Positions 52,579 to 61,189 of a DNA stretch of 64,000 nt are shown here, in pieces. A model generated the notes under the pieces. It made no database searches. It saw nothing but the letters and a program-made list of their open reading frames with translations, and had not been told where the DNA came from. The position numbers and the translations under genes were made by a program. Source of the stretch: Mucilaginibacter psychrotolerans (GTDB taxonomy: Bacteria; Bacteroidota; Bacteroidia; Sphingobacteriales; Sphingobacteriaceae); assembly GCF_004519315.1 (NCBI RefSeq), contig NZ_SOZE01000023.1, positions 33,940-97,939 on the forward strand, read 5' to 3'. Each line of letters opens with the position of its first letter. Position 1 is the first letter of the stretch.

Positions 52579-52645
52579 GCTGCGCGCTACTTTGTCTGCT
52601 TCGTGTCACATGCATATACCGGATTGAAGAAGCTAGGTTGCTTCC

Positions 52646-53065
52646 CTATTTTTTAAACACCACAGAACCTTTTATTTTCGAGCCGGTTCTGTCGCCGAAC
52701 AGAAGCGCCAAACTATCGCTTTTAGTAGTGCCTCTGACATAAATGTCGTGCCCTTTTTTGCTACGCCACTCACTTAGCTTGCCGCCTATTTTAACGTTGA
52801 GCATGTCCATCGCATTAGAATCGCCGGGTTCGTAGTAACTGACTTTAAATTTGTCCGATGTTTGCTCGCCCGCAATTTCCACTAAGCCCATATCATCGGG
52901 GCCGGTAGCCTTAAAACAGTCTTTTATAGTTACATCGTTAATCGGCTTGTCAGTGGTTATTTCGCTCGCCTTTACGCGGGCCTCGCTGAATAAGCAACCG
53001 CTATCGTTTTTGCTGGCGCAACCGGCCACCGTTATGGCCACGAAAAAAAGTAAAAAAGGTTTCAT
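52646..53065 (-). CDS. Lipoprotein of unknown function
   Basis: The start is placed at 53065 (139 residues), where the lipoprotein signal (KPFLLFFVAITVAGCASK, lipobox VAGC) begins. The mature part has a KNDSGCLFSEARVKASEITT block and beta-like stretches. It has the typical size of small outer-membrane lipoproteins. No known family. It overlaps the divergent upstream region of the 53.1-kb gene. Confidence 0.65.
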   Translation of the reverse strand: MKPFLLFFVAITVAGCASKNDSGCLFSEARVKASEITTDKPINDVTIKDCFKATGPDDMGLVEIAGEQTSDKFKVSYYEPGDSNAMDMLNVKIGGKLSEWRSKKGHDIYVRGTTKSDSLALLFGDRTGSKIKGSVVFKK

Positions 53066-53104
53066 AGCGGTAAAGTTATTAAATTGCACGAAACACTTAA
53101 ACCA

Positions 53105-53887
53105 ATGCTACTACAATATTTGCCTAAATCTGAACCTATTACAACCTATCAGTTGGCATTTCTTTTCACGCTTGTAATACCTTTAATTCTATCGGGCATC
53201 CAAATTTATATGCTTTGGAAACAGGGGTATCAAATTAAAAAGGGGCAAAATCAAGCAGATAAAGAAGATATCCGAGAGCTTACAAGATTAGTTGAATCTG
53301 TTAAAAGTGAATTTGTTAAAGATAATGCCAGAATGCTTTCTGAATTGGACATGAATAAAGATCGGAAGGGGAAAAACTTTACTCAGGCACAGCAAGCCAT
53401 TATCAATTTCTACACGGATTTTAATAATTGGACAGGTGCGCTCTTCTCATTGCACCCGTCTATGTTTAATATCAATAACTTCGAGACTATAGAAACAGAA
53501 ATAGCAAAATTAAACGTCCTACAGCAGAAGGCAGAACTTTCAAATAGCCTCATGGATTTATTGGTCGACGCCCACGAATGTACCCAACTCGGTTATTCTT
53601 TGATAGGAGAAGCATTAAAGTTTGGGCACTGTTTAAACAATTTTTTTCCAGCACTACTTAATAATTACAATAAAATTCAACAAATCGATACTGATTTTGT
53701 CCAGGCGGCCGCATATGCAAGCGAAATAAGGGGAGAACAGTTTTTGCATGATACAAGGGCAAAACTTCTGGGTGAAGTTAAAATTTTGAAAGAAACCTAT
53801 ACACCTGAAAAGCAAAGAAATATGGTGGAGCTCCTCGCATCTCAAGTTAGGTTTAAAAATTTGGCAAAAAATTACTTATTGCAGTAG
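53105..53887 (+). CDS. Membrane-anchored hypothetical protein with coiled coil
   Basis: I start at the ATG at 53105 (260 residues); a TTG seven codons earlier is possible. Residues about 14-36 are a transmembrane helix (AFLFTLVIPLILSGIQIYML), followed by a polar helical region (KKGQNQADKEDIRELTRLVE, likely coiled coil) and a soluble helical domain to the end. No family or motif is recognised. AT-rich, accessory in character. Confidence 0.6.
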   Translation: MLLQYLPKSEPITTYQLAFLFTLVIPLILSGIQIYMLWKQGYQIKKGQNQADKEDIRELTRLVESVKSEFVKDNARMLSELDMNKDRKGKNFTQAQQAIINFYTDFNNWTGALFSLHPSMFNINNFETIETEIAKLNVLQQKAELSNSLMDLLVDAHECTQLGYSLIGEALKFGHCLNNFFPALLNNYNKIQQIDTDFVQAAAYASEIRGEQFLHDTRAKLLGEVKILKETYTPEKQRNMVELLASQVRFKNLAKNYLLQ

Positions 53888-53890
53888 TGT

Positions 53891-54301
53891 TTAAATCCCA
53901 TTTAAAAAGCTTTGATATGCCCTTTCAAATTGGGTTACTAAAGTGGGCAGCTCGTCAACTGTGAACTGATTGAGGGGCTTGTTTTTTCCAGAGTAGCGGA
54001 TGCACCAATTATTAACGCGCTCCATATCTACCTTGCCGCTCAGTAGCTCCCAGTGCATCTCATGCGCCCGGCTCAATATTTTATTTCGCATATCGTCGCC
54101 CGGTTTTTTTAAGGGAGTTGCCGCCTGCCCAACCATACCCTCAAGCTGCTGGATGATTTCCTGCGTTTCCTGATAATTCATAGCCTTGAGGCTATCAGTG
54201 CGCCCGCCTGTTAACTGCTTTACGAACACTTTTTTTTCCTTTTCGTCGAACCCCGCTTTACTTAGCAGGGTTCGAACTTTTGTTATTTGTGCTGTATTCA
54301 T
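53891..54301 (-). CDS. Phage GemA/DUF1018-like protein
   Basis: A 136-residue helical protein resembling the Mu-type GemA regulators: MNTAQITKVRTLLSKAGFDE, MNYQETQEIIQQLEGM, then DMRNKILSRAHEMHWELLSG and KVDMERVNNWCIRYSG. In Mu, GemA affects gyrase activity and late regulation. The gene starts 2 bp after the stop of the 142-residue gene at 54304; both are on the minus strand, as in Bacteroidota Mu-like prophages. No other phage structural genes are seen, so this is a fragment. Confidence 0.7.
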   Translation of the reverse strand: MNTAQITKVRTLLSKAGFDEKEKKVFVKQLTGGRTDSLKAMNYQETQEIIQQLEGMVGQAATPLKKPGDDMRNKILSRAHEMHWELLSGKVDMERVNNWCIRYSGKNKPLNQFTVDELPTLVTQFERAYQSFLNGI

Positions 54302-54303
54302 CG

Positions 54304-54732
54304 TTATTTCATTGTTGACCAGTTCGTATCAAAGAACCTGTCGCGTAAATATTTCTCCGGGTCGGCTATTTCTTGCCCTTTGCCCGCCCTGAATTTTTGG
54401 TAAGGTTTGGCGCGGGTAATGGCTAACAGCCTGTCGCCCGCGCTGAGTTTCTCGTAAAGTGGCTCGGAGCGCTTGCGGTTTATTTTCCTATTGTAAACCT
54501 CCCAAAATGCCTCAAAGCTCGTATCCTCCGGCACCTCAGTTAAAGTGCCTTGCAACTTCGCTTTAAGCGATAGGAGGTGAATCTCAATTATTGGCAAGTT
54601 CGGCAGCAACCACTCGTTCTTAGCGTGGTCGAGGTCGGTTTGGTTATGGTAGAAAAGCAGCTGGCCGGTATCACTATAGCCGAACGTTATGCTGCCGCTG
54701 AATTTTGGGGATGTTAGAACTATTTTTTTCAT
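54304..54732 (-). CDS. Phage-associated hypothetical protein
   Basis: A 142-residue protein starting KKIVLTSPKFSGSITFGYSD, with an internal region resembling replication-associated phage proteins (FEAFWEVYNRKINRKRSEPL, KLSAGDRLLAITRAKPYQKF) and a C-terminal YLRDRFFDTNW. This WxxYxxK-x-K pattern with a YLRD end is known from small helicase-loader-like phage proteins, which is a suggestion only. It is upstream of and next to the GemA-like gene. Confidence 0.55.
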   Translation of the reverse strand: MKKIVLTSPKFSGSITFGYSDTGQLLFYHNQTDLDHAKNEWLLPNLPIIEIHLLSLKAKLQGTLTEVPEDTSFEAFWEVYNRKINRKRSEPLYEKLSAGDRLLAITRAKPYQKFRAGKGQEIADPEKYLRDRFFDTNWSTMK

Positions 54733-54750
54733 AAATATTTATCTATTTAA

Positions 54751-54782
54751 TTGATGGTTTGATTTAAAGCTGCTTATATTTG
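54751..54782 (+). promoter_or_regulatory. Promoter of the small-peptide unit
   Basis: TTG at 54751-54753, 21-bp spacer, TATATTTG at 54775-54782, matching the Bacteroidota consensus. Transcription would start near 54788 on the plus strand, opposite to the flanking phage-type genes. Confidence 0.65.
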
Positions 54783-54873
54783 TACGCTTGTCTCACTACA
54801 AGCAATCACATAATCGTTTAATAAAAAAATCATCACGGCGGCAGCTCCTTTGCCGTAATCCCAACCTCTCAAG

Positions 54874-54925
54874 CTGGGCTGAATCACAAAGTGTGATTCC
54901 AGTATTTTTTTTATTTTTTTCATCA
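54874..54925 (+). promoter_or_regulatory. Terminator-like leader hairpin (attenuator candidate)
   Basis: CTG...GAATCACA-AAG-TGTGATTC...CAG forms a strong stem at 54874-54902 followed by TATTTTTTTTATTTTTTT. It lies between the promoter and the small-peptide start, so it could end the RNA early (about 130 bases) or allow read-through. Confidence 0.65.
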
Positions 54926-54935
54926 TTGTTTACAG

Positions 54936-55019
54936 ATGGAAGTAATTATGTTTTTGGCCGCCTTTATACAGGTTGTTCGGGGCGCTATCGATGTCGTTAT
55001 GTTTTGCAAAAAAAAATGA
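54936..55019 (+). CDS. 27-residue hydrophobic peptide with basic tail (toxin-like)
   Basis: ATG-led frame of 27 residues: MEVIMFLAAFIQVVRGAI, then a short hydrophobic stretch and FCKKK. One hydrophobic helix with a basic C-terminus is the usual form of type I toxin peptides and of small holin-like peptides. It sits alone between a promoter-plus-attenuator leader and a strong terminator. There is no good Shine-Dalgarno, and this phylum often does without one. The coding call rests on the gene layout; no homologue is recalled. Confidence 0.5.
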   Translation: MEVIMFLAAFIQVVRGAIDVVMFCKKK

Positions 55020-55030
55020 GATAACAATAG

Positions 55031-55058
55031 GGCACGCCGCACGGCGTGCCTTTTTTGT
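55031..55058 (+). terminator. Terminator of the small-peptide unit
   Basis: GGCACGCCG-CA-CGGCGTGCC is a perfect nine-base stem with a two-base loop, then TTTTTT, 11 bp past the peptide stop codon. It is also close to the 3' end of the DUF4406 gene on the other strand. Confidence 0.9.
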
Positions 55059-55071
55059 GCCTAAAAGGTAA

Positions 55072-55407
55072 TTATTCGTCAATTGAGGGCATGTTTAATT
55101 TGAGGGCTAAAGCCCGTTCGGTTTTCGCCTGGTCGCAATCATCCCAGCCCGGAATCATACAAATAAAGTCTGCCGTTAGTAGCATGCCAAGCCCGACACG
55201 CTGCGCCATCGCCGGGGGCATGCCTTTAGGAATTACTTCGCATCGGTTCAAAACTTTAAAATCCAATGCCTCTAATTCGAGCTGCTTAGCCCTGAACGTT
55301 GTATAAATTACGGGGGCGCTTACGCCCGTTACTTGCCCGGACAGGTAAACGCTCGGCACTCTGCGACCTGACGGGAATTCGATTGGTTCGTCTGTTTGTT
55401 GTTCCAT
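55072..55407 (-). CDS. DUF4406 domain protein (nucleoside deoxyribosyltransferase-like)
   Basis: A 111-residue protein. VPSVYLSGQVTGVSAPV gives the YxSGPMTG-like first motif (with Q-V for P-M), and MLLTADFICMIPGWDDCDQA plus KTERALALKLNMPSI the second, as in DUF4406 proteins of the nucleoside 2-deoxyribosyltransferase fold. They are common in phages and plasmids. Whether it acts on nucleosides is not known. It belongs to the same phage-type minus-strand series as the GemA-like gene. Confidence 0.75.
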   Translation of the reverse strand: MEQQTDEPIEFPSGRRVPSVYLSGQVTGVSAPVIYTTFRAKQLELEALDFKVLNRCEVIPKGMPPAMAQRVGLGMLLTADFICMIPGWDDCDQAKTERALALKLNMPSIDE

Positions 55408-55751
55408 TATTGTTTATTGATAATTAGTTATTTAACTTTATGTGCCTGCTCAAATGTGGGTTAGTTCTTTATGATAGCCGTAGTTTGCTACCTGTTTCTC
55501 AGGTATTTCAAGTTTGAGATACGTTGGGAGAAGGGGCGGCTAACCTTTTTAAAAATTGGTTAAAGCGACACACTCAAAACGGATTCTTAAATCCAGCAAA
55601 GCGCCTTTCGGGGTGCTTTGCCGTTTATGGTCCTTAGACATTACCTCTATTCGTCCTCAGCAATTGCAAAACATATCACATTCCCAAGCCCCCCCACCCA
55701 CTTTCCAATCCGCCAAAAACCCCTAAATTGCGCTATCCATAAATCACGCCC
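55408..55751. other. 344-bp intergenic region at the accessory boundary
   Basis: AT-rich with one hairpin (GCAAAGCGC...GTGCTTTGC, 55599-55622) that has no T-run. I see no attachment site, integrase or tRNA that would mark the end of an inserted element. Confidence 0.4.
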
Positions 55752-56444
55752 ATGAAACCTAAGCTGTTGCTAATCTTCCCTTTCGTTTTGTTATTCTTCG
55801 CGGCCTGCAAAAAGGGCGGCACGGTTACGCCTTTAACATCTAAGGTTACCATCAGTGGAACTGAATACGCTACCGTTAAGATTGGCCGGCAGGAGTGGAC
55901 ATCCGTAAACTACAACGGCCCGGGCGGCCGGGAGGCCGTATTCAACATACCTACCGACCCTAACTATAAAAAGTACTACACCCTGGCCGATTTGGCAGAG
56001 CTCAAGCTGCCGTCCGGCTGGCGCATCCCCAACATAGCCGATTACAATAAGCTGATGAGCAATTTCACTACCAAGAAGGACACCGACGGCAACTACGTGG
56101 GCGATTACGAGCAAACGCTTGCGTTGCGGTCGGCCACAGGCTGGGAAGTCCGCAGCGCCGAAGATAAGCAGGGCACCAACAGTTCGGGCTTCAACGCCTT
56201 CCCTGCCGGGTATTATACGGATTATAAGGATAACGAAACGCCCGGCAACCTTGCGCTGTTCTTAACCTCCACCCCGCTGCCGCCGGGCAAGGCCAACGTG
56301 CATGCCAGCTATTATTCGTTTATCGTAACCCGCCTGTACGTTACCCCCAGCAGCGATGATTTCACCCATTGCTTCAGTTGTTTTTTAGGCCAGGGCCTTA
56401 ATAACAACCAGCCCAAGTCGGTACGGTTCGTGCGCGATTTTTAG
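55752..56444 (+). CDS. FISUMP-type lipoprotein
   Basis: A 230-residue protein with a lipoprotein signal (KPKLLLIFPFVLLFFAACKK, lipobox FAAC). The Fibrobacter succinogenes major paralogous (FISUMP) domain is clear: VKIGRQEWTSVNYN, YYTLADLAELKLPSGWRIPN, IADYNKLM, SGFNAFPAGYY and the end SVRFVRDF. The domain is common in Bacteroidota surface lipoproteins and probably binds glycans or peptides. Monocistronic. Confidence 0.88.
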   Translation: MKPKLLLIFPFVLLFFAACKKGGTVTPLTSKVTISGTEYATVKIGRQEWTSVNYNGPGGREAVFNIPTDPNYKKYYTLADLAELKLPSGWRIPNIADYNKLMSNFTTKKDTDGNYVGDYEQTLALRSATGWEVRSAEDKQGTNSSGFNAFPAGYYTDYKDNETPGNLALFLTSTPLPPGKANVHASYYSFIVTRLYVTPSSDDFTHCFSCFLGQGLNNNQPKSVRFVRDF

Positions 56445-56642
56445 GAGGAATGCCCCCGCTCCAGCAAGTGTCACCAATGTGGCCACTTAGCATAGCCGCA
56501 CCGCGTTTCAACACTCCCAATTGCACACTGGCTACATTGCAAACGGGCCACAAGCCGGGAGGCTGGTGGCAGCGGCAGAACCATTCCAATGGCACAAGGA
56601 TACCCTACATACGCAAGTAGCGACCTGAAGCTTTCTCCCCCC

Positions 56643-57479
56643 TCACGTTTCCCTAATCCCGAAAGTGGCTTCGGGTCCATTAGCAGCCGCTTTTTCGTAT
56701 TCGGTGGGGCTTAGGCAGGTAAAAAACTTAAAGTCTTTGGCCAGGTGCTGGTAATCGTAGTAGCCCAGGGCTATTGCTATGCTAAACCAATCGCGCCCGG
56801 GCTGGGCATTCTTCATCTTCATGGCGTTTTCGAAGCGGGCAATGCGGCCATACAGTTTGGGGCTGATGCCCTCGCGCTGCACAAATTGCCGGTAAAACTG
56901 CCGCTGGCTAAGGCAGGCCTGGCTGGCCAGCCAATCTAAAGATGTGCCGTTGGGGTTTTTGAGCAGGTAGTTGCTCACCCTATCAATAGGCAGCGCCCGC
57001 CGTTTACTCCGCGCCACCACGAAATGTAAAAAGCCCTCTACAATGCCAATCATTTGCGTGTAGTGTGTGGTATTGGACAGTCGCTCGTTTACCAGCCGTA
57101 TCTCTTTCGCAAAAATGGCTTCGGCATCAATGAAGGTATTGGTGAGTTCGTGCCCGGAGATGCCCGTAAGCCTGTACAAAGCACCGGGCTGAAACACCAC
57201 CTGGAAAACAAAGAAGTTGCGGCCCACGTGCCGGTTGGTGGCTATAACGTGCTGGCTGTTTAGCCTTGCCTTGGGTGCAGCGATCAGTTTACCATCAAAG
57301 CCATACTCCACCAATTCAGGGTCGTACGGGGTAAACGAGAGGCAGTTCTCTGCCCGTGGCCAGTAGGCTTTAACCGGCAGTTGGGCCATGCTTGCCGGGA
57401 AACTGCAGCCAACAATCTGGTACATCCTCACATAGGCTGCCAGGGCAGGGCTGGGTGGGCGGTAATCGTAAACAGACAT
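56643..57479 (-). CDS. AraC family transcriptional regulator
   Basis: A 278-residue regulator with an N-terminal effector or sensing domain (residues 1-170) and a C-terminal double helix-turn-helix: SLDWLASQACLSQRQFYRQF forms the first, and IALGYYDYQHLAKDFKFFTC with SPTEYEKA the second. This is the AraC signature. It starts 13 bp after the stop of the cupin gene and probably belongs to one operon with it; the cupin or other linked genes may be its target. Confidence 0.9.
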   Translation of the reverse strand: MSVYDYRPPSPALAAYVRMYQIVGCSFPASMAQLPVKAYWPRAENCLSFTPYDPELVEYGFDGKLIAAPKARLNSQHVIATNRHVGRNFFVFQVVFQPGALYRLTGISGHELTNTFIDAEAIFAKEIRLVNERLSNTTHYTQMIGIVEGFLHFVVARSKRRALPIDRVSNYLLKNPNGTSLDWLASQACLSQRQFYRQFVQREGISPKLYGRIARFENAMKMKNAQPGRDWFSIAIALGYYDYQHLAKDFKFFTCLSPTEYEKAAANGPEATFGIRET

Positions 57480-57492
57480 AGGCTATGGGCTT

Positions 57493-58044
57493 TTACTTTG
57501 GCGATACCGGCGGCCCCACAATTTTCATATCGTGGCTCTCGAATATTTTGGTGGCTTCTGCCGCCGTAAAACCTGGTTTTAACTGACTTAAAGCTCGGAA
57601 AAAATCTTCCATTTTACCAGAAGGTGTAAAAAAGAATAAATATTTCCCGCTGTCGCTCAGCTGGCAGGGCGCGTGCGGCGTATTACGGGGTATAAAAATG
57701 GTATCGCCGGGGTGCAGGTAAAACTGTTCATTGCCCAGCTGAAAAAGGTGCTCGCCCTCCATTACGTAAAAAACTTCGTCCTGCGCGGGGTGGATGTGCA
57801 GCGGCGGTCCGCCTTTGGTTAGGCCGGTGTACTCGTTAACGGTTAAAGCGCCGCCGGTATCTTTTGCAGATACCTTGATATCCACAGGGCAGTTGCCGGT
57901 GATGATGGTGTGCTCGTTAAAGCGGCTCTTCCCCTTGCGGATAACAAAGCCCGCCCTGGCGGCAGTTTTTGCGAAAAGATTTTTTGCGCCGCCGACCAGT
58001 AACGTGGCAAGGGCTGTTGTGGTTAAAAATTTCCTGCGTTGCAT
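57493..58044 (-). CDS. Cupin domain protein with twin-arginine-like signal
   Basis: Started at the ATG at 58044 (183 residues), where QRRKFLTTTALATLLVGGA gives a twin-arginine-like signal. The cupin domain has motif 1 PPLHIHPAQDEVFYVMEGEH (His, His, Glu ligands) and motif 2 GDTIFIPRNTPHAP (His ligand). A metal-binding single-domain cupin secreted by Tat is predicted; its substrate is unknown. It precedes the AraC regulator, which may respond to the same compound. Confidence 0.85.
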   Translation of the reverse strand: MQRRKFLTTTALATLLVGGAKNLFAKTAARAGFVIRKGKSRFNEHTIITGNCPVDIKVSAKDTGGALTVNEYTGLTKGGPPLHIHPAQDEVFYVMEGEHLFQLGNEQFYLHPGDTIFIPRNTPHAPCQLSDSGKYLFFFTPSGKMEDFFRALSQLKPGFTAAEATKIFESHDMKIVGPPVSPK

Positions 58045-58180
58045 AAACTTGTGTTTTGGTTGGTGATTGATCAAAACAAAGTTTGCCATAGGCCGGCAAT
58101 GTTTACTGGTATAAAACGGACATATTGAAAATAGATGTGGCCCTTAGGTGTTGAACGCCATTTTGTTGCGTACCTACGGC

Positions 58181-58312
58181 CAATGCTATTAAGTTAAGAT
58201 TTTTTATCTCGCAAAGCCGCCAAGACCGCAAAGTAAAAGCTCAAAATTCTTTGTGCCTTCGCGACTTTGCGTGAAATTAACGCTACAGCTTTCCCTTAAC
58301 TTAATAGCATTG
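58181..58312. repeat. 132-bp element with perfect 18-bp inverted ends
   Basis: CAATGCTATTAAGTTAAG (58181-58198) and CTTAACTTAATAGCATTG (58295-58312) are exact reverse complements. The inside holds the dispersed CTTTGCG/CGCAAAG motif (CTCGCAAAGCCGCCAAGACC and GCGACTTTGCGTGAAAT). It is non-coding, with the shape of a small MITE. Confidence 0.8.
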
Positions 58313-58447
58313 ACCAACGGCACGCGCGGTTTGGGGTGGCTACCAAGCTTTCGCCCTTATGGGGTGGCATGGTTTTAAAATCATGGCCTGGCACCTGCGC
58401 TGGCAATGGCTATTTGGCAAAGGGGGCACAAGCCCCGAACACCGCAA

Positions 58448-61189
58448 TTAAGGGCTTACGGTAAACCGATACGTTCCGGAACCTATTTGCAGCATTGCTT
58501 TGCCGTTTTCATATCCCAATGGTTTAATGGCTTTACCGCCTTCGGTTATTTTGCTGTGTTTGCCTGCAGGCAAATAAACTACCGCAGTGGTATTTACGGG
58601 GATAGTTACGGTCATTACAAAACGCCCATCTTGCTTATGCCATTCGTTACTCACCCTGCCGTATGGCGATTGGAAGCTTGCTTTGGTGTGGGTTACATCG
58701 CCCACCACCTCGGGCCTGATGATGATCTTTTGAAATGCATTGGCACCGGTATCAGCCTTGATGCCCCCCAGGCCGCTGTAGAACCATTCCATCAGGTGCC
58801 CCAGCATAAAATGATTGTTAGACGAGATTCGGTTACCCGCCCATGATTCGGTAAGTGCCGTAGCACCCTGCGCTAACTGGTAGCCATAACCCGGCACATC
58901 CGACCGGCTGTTCATATCAAAAATAACATCGGATCGGCCCGCATCATCCAATACCCGCAACAGGTAACGGTAACCAATATCGCCCGCCGTAATGCCGTTG
59001 TTGTGCGCACGGATATCCTTCACCAGCATATCGATCACTTTACTTTTGTTCGCATCCTCTACCAGGCCCATATAAACAGCCATGGCGTTAGCAGCCTGGC
59101 TACCGCTGCCGTACTGGCCGGTAGCTGCATGGTAAAACGTTTGGTTAAAGGCTTCCCGCACTTTAATGCCTAATGCCTCGTATGCTTTCGCATCTTCGGT
59201 TTTGCCCAGTATGCGCGCTATTTTGGTTAAAAGCGTAAGGTCATAATAATAAATGGCTGTACCGGTAACGCCTTCGGGAGTCAGCTGCGAAGTGCCGGGG
59301 TCTTGTGGCCCTATATCGTACCAATCGCCAAGGCCGAAATACAGAATATGCTTATTGGCTTTTCTTTCGAGATAGGCCGCATAACGCTGCATCATGTTAT
59401 AACTCTCTGCCAGCACCTGCTTATCGCCATACCATTGGTAAACGTAATAAGGCAAAATGATGCCATTACTACCCCATTCGGGCGAATCGCGGAAGCCGCC
59501 ACCAAACTGCGTGTATTCCGGCGCAATATCCGGGATGAGCCCATCGGCCGTTTGCGCGTTGATCATATCCCTGATGATCTTGCGGCACAAACCGGCAATA
59601 TCATAGTTATACCGTATGGAGCTGCCCACCAGATGCGCTTCTTCCAGCCAACCGAGTTTCTCGCGATGCGGGCAATCGGTAAAAACACTCGCCGTATTGC
59701 TTCTTATTGCCCAATCGATCAGTTTAAAGGTTTTATTAAACAACTCGTTAGAACAACTGAACTCCCCAATGGTAGCGGCGCTGTTGCGGGTATGCAGGCT
59801 TTTAATTTCTGTGATAACGGGTTGCCCGGCCTTAACTTCATCGGCAGGGCCGGCACCTTCTACCTGTATATACCTAAAACCGTAATACATAAACTGCGGG
59901 TGCCAGTGCTCTTCCCCGCCGCCTTTAAGCGTATAGTTAAAATAAACCGGCGAGCCTACGGCCTCCTGTAAAACCATTCCTTTGTCGTCTATTAACTCGG
60001 CAGGGGTCAGTTTTACCACCGCACCTTTTTTGCCCTTAAGGGCTATCATGGGTATGGCCGACGCATTTTGCCCCATATCATACACCCACACGCCAGGTTT
60101 GGGCTGCGTTATCTTCTTCACGCCAAACTGATCGAAGATCTTCAGCGGCTCTTCCTGCTGCGATTCCAATGCGGGCGGGCCATCAACAATTACCGCATCT
60201 TTAAACCTGCTATCATTAAAACCCGGCTTATCCCAACCGGATTGCGCTAAGTTGGCATTATAATCTTCGCCGCCGTAAATGCTGGAGAAAGTAACCGGTC
60301 CGGGGGCGGTTTTCCAGCTGTTATCGCTTACGATGTTTTGCTCGGTGCCGTCGGTGTACTGTATCAAAGTGCGGCAAATCATTTTGGGGTAGCCATAGGC
60401 TCCTTTCAACTTACGGTAGCGTTCGCCGGGCATAAAATAAAAGCCATTGCCCAGCATCACGCCAAGCACATTGTTGCCTTTTTGCAGGTTATTGGTAATA
60501 TCGAACGTTACATACAGCGCATGTTTGCTGTATTGTGTCCACCCCGGGTCCAGGAAATGGTCGCCCACTTTTTTACCATTGATGTTGAGTTCGAACTGGC
60601 CGAACCCGGTTATAAAAATACTTGCCTTTTTAACGGCTTTTTGCAGGCGGAATTCTTTGCGCATCAGGGGCAGCACATCCTTGCCCGTGTTCCATCGTTT
60701 ATCGCCGGGGTTATCCGTTGCCGGCACCATGTACAGCGAATCGGGCATTTTGTCGTAGCCTATCCATTGCGCACCTTGCCAGTCGCCTGGTGTTAACAGC
60801 CCCATTTGCCATTTGGCGGTTTTGCTCCAGGGCGATGCATGGCCATAGTTGTCCCATACCATTACTTTCCAGTAGTAGGTTTTTGCAGCTACCAGTTTTT
60901 TACCCGCATAGCTAACTTGAATAGATTGGGCGGAATTTACTTTTTTGCTATCCCAAATGTTACCGGTGTTTTTGGCGATGAGGGCGGTATCGTCGGCAAC
61001 AATTACCCGGTAAGCCTTTTGCAAACAATTACGCCGGGCGGATTGCAGTACCCACTGTAGTTTAGGCAGCGGATTATCGATACCCAGGGGTTGTTGGCGG
61101 TAATCGCACCTTACCTCTTTTACCACCGTTTGCGCCGATGAACCGATGGCCGCGCAAATAAGCAACATCAATATAATGGTCTTCTGCAT
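58448..61189 (-). CDS. GH78 alpha-L-rhamnosidase
   Basis: Started at the ATG at 61189 (913 residues), since the signal peptide QKTIILMLLICAAIGSSAQ begins there. An N-terminal Ig-like domain (about 20-140), a jelly-roll (Bac_rhamnosid_N, about 145-340), a further beta domain, the six-hairpin catalytic domain (about 480-810) and a C-terminal strand domain follow. The catalytic-site motif is DCPHREKLGWLEEAHLVGSS. It removes terminal alpha-1,2/1,4/1,6-L-rhamnose from plant glycans or flavonoids in the periplasm. No SusC/SusD pair is near. A TATTTTCG box near 61265 is a weak promoter candidate. Confidence 0.92.
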   Translation of the reverse strand: MQKTIILMLLICAAIGSSAQTVVKEVRCDYRQQPLGIDNPLPKLQWVLQSARRNCLQKAYRVIVADDTALIAKNTGNIWDSKKVNSAQSIQVSYAGKKLVAAKTYYWKVMVWDNYGHASPWSKTAKWQMGLLTPGDWQGAQWIGYDKMPDSLYMVPATDNPGDKRWNTGKDVLPLMRKEFRLQKAVKKASIFITGFGQFELNINGKKVGDHFLDPGWTQYSKHALYVTFDITNNLQKGNNVLGVMLGNGFYFMPGERYRKLKGAYGYPKMICRTLIQYTDGTEQNIVSDNSWKTAPGPVTFSSIYGGEDYNANLAQSGWDKPGFNDSRFKDAVIVDGPPALESQQEEPLKIFDQFGVKKITQPKPGVWVYDMGQNASAIPMIALKGKKGAVVKLTPAELIDDKGMVLQEAVGSPVYFNYTLKGGGEEHWHPQFMYYGFRYIQVEGAGPADEVKAGQPVITEIKSLHTRNSAATIGEFSCSNELFNKTFKLIDWAIRSNTASVFTDCPHREKLGWLEEAHLVGSSIRYNYDIAGLCRKIIRDMINAQTADGLIPDIAPEYTQFGGGFRDSPEWGSNGIILPYYVYQWYGDKQVLAESYNMMQRYAAYLERKANKHILYFGLGDWYDIGPQDPGTSQLTPEGVTGTAIYYYDLTLLTKIARILGKTEDAKAYEALGIKVREAFNQTFYHAATGQYGSGSQAANAMAVYMGLVEDANKSKVIDMLVKDIRAHNNGITAGDIGYRYLLRVLDDAGRSDVIFDMNSRSDVPGYGYQLAQGATALTESWAGNRISSNNHFMLGHLMEWFYSGLGGIKADTGANAFQKIIIRPEVVGDVTHTKASFQSPYGRVSNEWHKQDGRFVMTVTIPVNTTAVVYLPAGKHSKITEGGKAIKPLGYENGKAMLQIGSGTYRFTVSP

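Noticed and set aside
54788..55024. 78-codon plus-strand frame in another frame over the small-peptide unit
   Set aside because: Starts with TTG at the predicted transcription start and reads through the leader hairpin and T-run (Phe runs); less plausible than the 27-residue frame, though not excluded.
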